NCBI RefSeq assembly: GCF_000428945.1
Contig: NZ_AUAX01000003.1
Span: forward strand, 62,001-126,000
From: Hamadaea tsunoensis DSM 44101
GTDB lineage: Bacteria; Actinomycetota; Actinomycetes; Mycobacteriales; Micromonosporaceae
Length of the DNA: 64,000 bases
Direction: 5' to 3'
The notes below the pieces were generated by a model, which saw only the letters and a list, made by a program, of their open reading frames with translations, did not search any database and had not been told where the DNA came from. Positions 60,256 through 64,000 of the stretch are shown here, piece after piece. How positions within the stretch are numbered: position 1 is the stretch's first letter; each line of letters begins with the position of its first letter. The position numbers and the translations under genes are program-made.

Positions 60256-62097
60256 ATGTCCAACTCCCGCCGATCCAGCTCACGGCTGTTCCGGCTGTCC
60301 GCGGTGCCGACCCTGGCGCTCGCGGTCGTGGCCGGTCTGCCGCTCGCCACCGCGCATCAGGCGCCCGCGGGCACAGGCTGGACCCCGATGACCCCGGTGT
60401 CGCTGACCTACACGGCGAACGCGCCGGGCAAGACTGCTTACGGCAACCTGATCGCGTTCAACGACTTCCACGGCGCGATCGACCCGCCGACCGGCAGCGG
60501 CGGCCTGATCAACGGCACTCCTGCCGGCGGTTCCGAGTACCTGACCACCTGGGTCAAGAAGCTGCGGACCGAGGCGCAGGCCTCCGGCGAGCAGTCGCTC
60601 ACCGTGGCCGCCGGCGACCTGATCGGCGCCTCGCCGCTGGTCAGCGCGGGCTTCCACGACGAGCCCGCCATCGAGATCATGAACAACCTGGGCCTCGACC
60701 TGAGCTCGGTGGGCAACCACGAGTTCGACGAGGGCACCACCGAGCTGCGCCGCATGCAGTTCGGCGGCTGCCACCCGACCGACGGATGCCAGGACGGCGA
60801 CGGCTTCGCCGGGGCGAAGTTCCCGTACCTCGCGGCGAACGTCCTCGACAAGAAAACCCACCTGCCGTTCCTGCTGCCGGTGAGCATCAAGCTCGTCGGT
60901 GGCGTACCGGTCGGGTTCGTGGGCATGACGCTCAAGGGCACGCCCGGCATCGTCAACCCGGCCGGCGTGACGTCGGTCGAGTTCAAGGACGAGATCGAGA
61001 CCGCCAACTTCTACGCCTCGGCGCTCAAGCTGCTCGGCGTGAAGTCGCTGGTCCTGCTCATCCACCAGGGCGGCGCGCAGAGCGTCAGCACCGACGTGTC
61101 CAGCTGCGTCGGGTTCGCCGGCGACATCACCCCGATCGTGGCGGGTCTCGACCCGGCCTACGGCATCGTGGTGTCGGGGCACACGCACCGCTTCTACTCC
61201 TGCGCCCTGCCGAACAAGGCCGGCCAGAACGTCGTCGTCACCAGCGCCGGCTCGAACGGCCAGCTGCTGACCGACATCTCGTACACGCTCGACAAGAAGA
61301 CCGGCCGGTTCGCCTCCGTCGAGGCGCACAACGTGATCGTGGAGAACGGCGTACGCAACCCGGACGGGTCGTGGCAGTTCGTCAACGGGGTGCCGGTCCG
61401 CAACCCCGACCTGGTCGACCCGAGCGCCAAGGTGATCGCCGACAAGTACCGCACCGCCATCGCGTCGCTGGCCAACAAGGTCATCGGCAAGATCACGTCG
61501 GACCTGTCCTCGGCCGCGCTGCCCAACGGCGAGAGCCCGATCGGTGACGTGATCGCCGACGCGCAGCTCGCGTACACGGCCACGTCGGCCGGGGCGCAGA
61601 TCGCGTTCATGAACCCGGGCGGCATCCGGGCGTCGCTGTCCTACGCGGCGAGCGTCGGCGGCGAGGCGCCGGGCGAGGTCACCTACGGCGAATGCTTCAC
61701 GGTCCAGCCGTTCAACAACCTGGTCGTGACGCAGACGTTCACCGGTGCGCAGATCAAGGAGGTGCTGGAGCAGCAGTTCGCCGGGTACGCCGGCCAGGGC
61801 ACCACGCGCATCCTGCAGGTCAGCAAGGGCTTCACCTACACCTACACGGCGAGCGCCGCCCTGGGCTCCCGGATCAGCGACGTCAAGCTCAACGGCGTCG
61901 CGCTCGACCCGGCCGCGAACTACCAGGTGACGACGAACGACTTCCTCGCCAACGGCGGTGACGGCTTCACCAACCTGAAGCTGGGCGCCGGGCGTACCAC
62001 GGCTCCGGGCTTCGACGTCGACGCGCTCACGGCGTACATCGCCGGGAACTCGCCGGTCGCGCCGGGCACCGCGGACCGCATCACCAAGGTGGCGTGA
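60256..62097 (+). CDS. Secreted 5'-nucleotidase/2',3'-cyclic phosphodiesterase-like metallophosphatase
   Basis: The 613-residue exported protein has a signal peptide at residues 1-34 (RLFRLSAVPTLALAVVAGLPLATA). The calcineurin-like metallophosphatase domain has NLIAFNDFHGAI (D, H), AAGDLIGASPL, VGNHEFDEG and VSGHTHRFYS. The C-terminal 5'-nucleotidase domain has FMNPGGIRASL, YGECFTVQPFNNLVV and YQVTTNDFLANGGDGF for nucleotide binding. No LPXTG or lipobox is seen, so it is probably released. It scavenges phosphate and nucleosides outside the cell. ATG 60256 has GGAGG 7-8 nt upstream. Transcribed divergently from pcrA. Confidence 0.94.
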   Translation: MSNSRRSSSRLFRLSAVPTLALAVVAGLPLATAHQAPAGTGWTPMTPVSLTYTANAPGKTAYGNLIAFNDFHGAIDPPTGSGGLINGTPAGGSEYLTTWVKKLRTEAQASGEQSLTVAAGDLIGASPLVSAGFHDEPAIEIMNNLGLDLSSVGNHEFDEGTTELRRMQFGGCHPTDGCQDGDGFAGAKFPYLAANVLDKKTHLPFLLPVSIKLVGGVPVGFVGMTLKGTPGIVNPAGVTSVEFKDEIETANFYASALKLLGVKSLVLLIHQGGAQSVSTDVSSCVGFAGDITPIVAGLDPAYGIVVSGHTHRFYSCALPNKAGQNVVVTSAGSNGQLLTDISYTLDKKTGRFASVEAHNVIVENGVRNPDGSWQFVNGVPVRNPDLVDPSAKVIADKYRTAIASLANKVIGKITSDLSSAALPNGESPIGDVIADAQLAYTATSAGAQIAFMNPGGIRASLSYAASVGGEAPGEVTYGECFTVQPFNNLVVTQTFTGAQIKEVLEQQFAGYAGQGTTRILQVSKGFTYTYTASAALGSRISDVKLNGVALDPAANYQVTTNDFLANGGDGFTNLKLGAGRTTAPGFDVDALTAYIAGNSPVAPGTADRITKVA

Positions 62098-62120
62098 GTC
62101 CCAGATGGCGGTCGAGGCCC

Positions 62121-62148
62121 TTGACTTCACCTCGCCCCGTGGCATAGT
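62121..62148 (+). promoter_or_regulatory. Promoter of the chorismate mutase leader transcript
   Basis: TTGACT (62121-62126) and CATAGT (62143-62148), spaced 16 bp, form a good promoter. The expected start (about 62155) falls on or next to the GTG of the leader peptide at 62156, implying a leaderless leader-peptide mRNA. Confidence 0.65.
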
Positions 62149-62155
62149 TGGCGAC

Positions 62156-62221
62156 GTGATCGAGCAGGTGCGATTTTACTTTTACGGCCCCGGGAGTCCC
62201 GCCGCCGTAGGTCGCGCCTGA
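62156..62221 (+). CDS. Phe/Tyr leader peptide of chorismate mutase attenuator
   Basis: The 21-codon open frame starts at GTG 62156 (or GTG 62168) and reads MIEQVRFYFYG then PGSPAAVGRA. Codons TTT-TAC-TTT-TAC at 62174-62185 give Phe-Tyr-Phe-Tyr, the products downstream of chorismate mutase; TTT should be rare in such a GC-rich genome, which would favour ribosome pausing. It stops at 62219-62221, 18 nt before a strong terminator (62240-62270) that precedes the chorismate mutase gene. The arrangement is that of a ribosome-mediated attenuator. No SD is visible; the mRNA may begin at the GTG. Confidence 0.75.
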   Translation: MIEQVRFYFYGPGSPAAVGRA

Positions 62222-62239
62222 GCGCCTCAAGACCTCACG

Positions 62240-62270
62240 AAAGCCCCGGGCTCCCAGAGCCCGGGGCTTT
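62240..62270 (+). terminator. Attenuator terminator upstream of chorismate mutase
   Basis: AAAGCCCCGGGCTC (62240-62253) and GAGCCCGGGGCTTT (62257-62270), loop CCA, form a perfect 14-bp stem followed by TT. It lies 51 bp before the chorismate mutase ATG. The CCCCGGG of its left arm is repeated in the leader at 62188-62194, directly after the FYFY codons. An intermediate dyad AGGTC/GACCT (62209-62213 and 62231-62235) lies between. Confidence 0.8.
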
Positions 62271-62321
62271 TTGCTGCGGGCACCGAGGATCCCGATCCAA
62301 CCCATCGAGGAGTACGCGGAC

Positions 62322-62642
62322 ATGAGCACTCAGGCAACGACGGCGGCCCCGGCCGCGGTGGCGCACGGGCTGAACGGGACGGGGACCACGGAACCCGGCG
62401 CCGCCGGCGAGATCGTCGATCTGCGCGCGCGGATCGACGCGATCGATGCCGCGCTGATCGACCTGTGGAAGGAGCGGGCCGCGATCTCCCGGCAGGTCGG
62501 CGCGACCCGCGTCGCGTCCGGTGGGACCCGGCTAGTCCTCGCCCGCGAGCGGGAGATCCTCGACCGTTTCCGCGACGAGCTCGGCGCCGACGGTACGCAG
62601 CTCGCCCTGCTCATCCTGCGGGCCGGCCGCGGGCCGCTCTGA
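62322..62642 (+). CDS. Chorismate mutase, AroQ type
   Basis: The 106-residue protein is a small AroQ-class chorismate mutase that makes prephenate for Phe and Tyr. The helix-1 pattern IVDLRARIDAIDAALIDLWKERAAISRQVGATRV holds the conserved Arg and Lys/Arg active-site positions; REREILDRFRDEL follows. The N-terminal about 30 residues are Ala/Thr-rich and disordered. ATG 62322 has GAGGAG about 10 nt upstream. It is the counterpart of the mycobacterial intracellular chorismate mutase (Rv0948c type), also found near uvrD1/pcrA, which works with DAHP synthase. Its expression is likely controlled by the Phe/Tyr attenuator directly upstream. Confidence 0.88.
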   Translation: MSTQATTAAPAAVAHGLNGTGTTEPGAAGEIVDLRARIDAIDAALIDLWKERAAISRQVGATRVASGGTRLVLAREREILDRFRDELGADGTQLALLILRAGRGPL

Positions 62643-62987
62643 GCCGCGCCACGGCCGCCGGGACCAAGGACGCACCGCCAGGACCAGGTTCGCGGGACAA
62701 CGTTGTCCCGGGATCTTGACTTCGCGTGGAATTCAGCCGAAAGTACGAGACCGGGCACGCGAACCTTCGCGTACCCGGCCGGCGTTCTATGTGGTGGAAC
62801 CTTCGGTCCCGGGGTGGCACCCCCGGGCGTTTCCAGGCCCGATCGTGAACGGGGGCGCGTTGGCGCGCGCCCCCCACGTTCGGGGACACAGGCACTCTCG
62901 CAAAATAAAAGCCCTGGTGGACAGTCCCGTTACCTAGCTGATACCCATACGGGACGGCCCCGATACGCTCCGCCGAGGAACGAACCC
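62643..62987. other. 345-bp convergent region rich in inverted repeats
   Basis: No gene is supported. It contains a perfect 18-bp palindrome CGGGACAACGTTGTCCCG (62693-62710), a 13-bp near-perfect hairpin CCGGGCACGCGAA/TTCGCGTACCCGG (62751-62778), an imperfect GC-rich hairpin at about 62847-62881 and a 7-bp stem GTCCCGT/ACGGGAC (62924-62955) placed to end the response-regulator transcript. Several probably act as terminators for the converging transcripts. Confidence 0.55.
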
Positions 62988-63656
62988 TCAGACGAGCCGG
63001 CGATCCGCCGCCCACCGGGACAATTCGTAGCGGTTCGACATCTGCAACTTCCGCAGCACATTGCTGACGTGCGTCTCGACCGTCTTGATCGAGATGAACA
63101 GCTCCTTGGCGATCTCCTTGTACGCGTACCCGCGCGCGAGCAGGCGCAGCACCTCCCGCTCCCGGTTGGTCAGCTGGTCCAGCTCGGGATCGGCGAGCGA
63201 GGCGTCCGGCCGGGCGGCGAAGGCGTCCAGCACGAATCCGGCCAGCCGGGGGCTGAAGACGGCGTCCCCGTCGGCGACCCGGCGGATCGCCACCACGAGT
63301 TCGTCCGGCGAGATCGTCTTCGTGACGTAACCGCGCGCGCCGGCCCTGATCAGTCCGATGACGTCCTCGGCGGCGTCGGAGACGCTCAGGGCGAGGAAGC
63401 GCACCTGCGGGTGGGCCCGGCGGATCGCGTCGAGCACCGCCCGGCCGCCGCCCTCGGGCATGTGCACGTCCAGCAGGACGACGTCGGGCTCGTGCGCGCC
63501 GATCGCGCTGATCGCCTCGGGGACGGTCGCGGCCTCGCCGACGACGTCCACGTGGACGCCCAGTTCCGCCCGCACCCCCGCCCGGAACATCGCGTGGTCG
63601 TCGACGAGGAACACCCGCAGGCGGCGGGGTTCCGCGACAGTCTCGGGCTCGGTCAT
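62988..63656 (-). CDS. NarL/LuxR-family response regulator
   Basis: The 222-residue two-component response regulator has a receiver domain with acidic pair D19-D20, phospho-acceptor D63 in VVLLDVHMP, Ser/Thr in LALSVSD and Lys in GYVTKTI. The C-terminal LuxR HTH is LTNREREVLRLLARGYAYKEIAKELFISIKTVETHVSNVLRKLQ. Its ATG overlaps the stop of the sensor kinase gene (ATGA), so kinase and regulator are co-translated. The target genes are not evident in the window. Confidence 0.94.
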   Translation of the reverse strand: MTEPETVAEPRRLRVFLVDDHAMFRAGVRAELGVHVDVVGEAATVPEAISAIGAHEPDVVLLDVHMPEGGGRAVLDAIRRAHPQVRFLALSVSDAAEDVIGLIRAGARGYVTKTISPDELVVAIRRVADGDAVFSPRLAGFVLDAFAARPDASLADPELDQLTNREREVLRLLARGYAYKEIAKELFISIKTVETHVSNVLRKLQMSNRYELSRWAADRRLV

Positions 63657-64000
63657 GAGGCACCTTCCTTGTTCGTGCTGACGGGCAGGTGCAGCCGTAC
63701 CTCGGTGCCCTCGCCCGGCTCGCTGCGGATCTCCGCGCGGCCGCCGTGCCGTTGCATTCTGCCCACGATGGACCCGCGTACGCCATGCCGGTTGTCGTCG
63801 ATCGTGGACATGTCGAAGCCGACGCCGCGGTCGCGTACGAAGACGCTGATCTCGGCGGGCTCCACTTCCGCGTACAACGAGATCGTGCCGACCTTGGCGT
63901 GCCGGGCGGCGTTGACCAGTGCCTCGCGGGCCGCGGCGACCAGGGCGCGGGTACGCTCGTCGACCTCCCGGTCACCGACGACGACGGTCTCCACCGCGAT
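63653..64000 (-). CDS. Sensor histidine kinase, C-terminal part
   Basis: The last about 115 residues of a NarX/DesK-type (HisKA_3) sensor kinase are visible; the gene runs off the right edge, so its sensor and dimerisation domains are not seen. The HATPase domain shows the N-box AAREALVNAARHAKV, G1 box VRDRGVGFD and G2-like GSIVGRMQRHGGRAEIRSEPGEGTEVRLHLP. It should autophosphorylate and pass phosphate to D63 of the coupled regulator. Many actinobacterial relatives have an N-terminal PspC domain, which cannot be checked here. Confidence 0.9.
   Translation of the reverse strand: MAVETVVVGDREVDERTRALVAAAREALVNAARHAKVGTISLYAEVEPAEISVFVRDRGVGFDMSTIDDNRHGVRGSIVGRMQRHGGRAEIRSEPGEGTEVRLHLPVSTNKEGAS

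Overview
The window is a GC-rich actinobacterial chromosome segment. GTG starts are frequent, NNC/NNG codons dominate, GTAC/CGTACG words are common, and promoters have weak TAGGAT/TAGGCT-type -10 boxes. Protein sequences and gene order suggest Micromonosporaceae (Actinoplanes/Micromonospora-like); genus cannot be fixed from sequence alone. I saw no tRNA, rRNA, CRISPR array, transposase or phage gene.

Layout. (1) 1-13.4 kb is a housekeeping block whose order resembles the mycobacterial mfd-mazG-lipoprotein-eno-ftsB-DUF501-ppx region. Here it also carries argA, a DUF885 peptidase, a multi-pass membrane protein and two lipoproteins. (2) 13.5-18.1 kb holds ppc and an APS kinase fused to a degenerate ATP-sulfurylase-like domain. 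(3) 18.1-32.0 kb is a surface-polysaccharide locus: a secreted GH26-like hydrolase, a Wzz-type co-polymerase with a dead-looking P-loop, a Wzy/O-antigen-ligase-like protein, a phosphotransferase-fold protein, two sulfotransferases, a Wzx-type flippase, a methyltransferase, a GH26-like lipoprotein, a GT2 and a WecG/TagA-type glycosyltransferase. The neighbouring APS kinase would supply PAPS to the sulfotransferases, so a sulfated exopolysaccharide is the most economical reading. (4) 32.3-36.3 kb holds a DeoR regulator, galT, an alpha/beta hydrolase and an unusual peptidase-S51-like/CysRS-tail fusion. (5) 36.4-48 kb carries TCA-cycle genes (icd, mdh, sucCD), ung, two M23 peptidases, an IcmB-like cobalamin protein and perM flanked by three small or proline-rich membrane proteins. 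(6) 48.2-50.5 kb is purN-purH. (7) 50.6-56.3 kb is a complete peptide ABC transporter operon (dppABCDF). (8) 56.7-64 kb carries folD, the pcrA/uvrD helicase, a secreted 5'-nucleotidase, a chorismate mutase behind a Phe/Tyr leader-peptide attenuator, and a response regulator with a truncated sensor kinase at the edge.

Regulation and structure. Many gene ends carry perfect hairpins. The most striking non-coding signals are (a) a short leader peptide with alternating Phe-Tyr codons (using TTT, expected to be rare at this GC) and a terminator in front of chorismate mutase; (b) a 75-bp inverted-repeat element present twice with a compensatory base change, plus a half copy; and (c) a 27-29 bp mini-repeat flanked by direct repeats at two loci.

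The best candidates for an undescribed system are the sulfated-polysaccharide locus with its linked PAPS enzyme and the FYFY attenuator of chorismate mutase.
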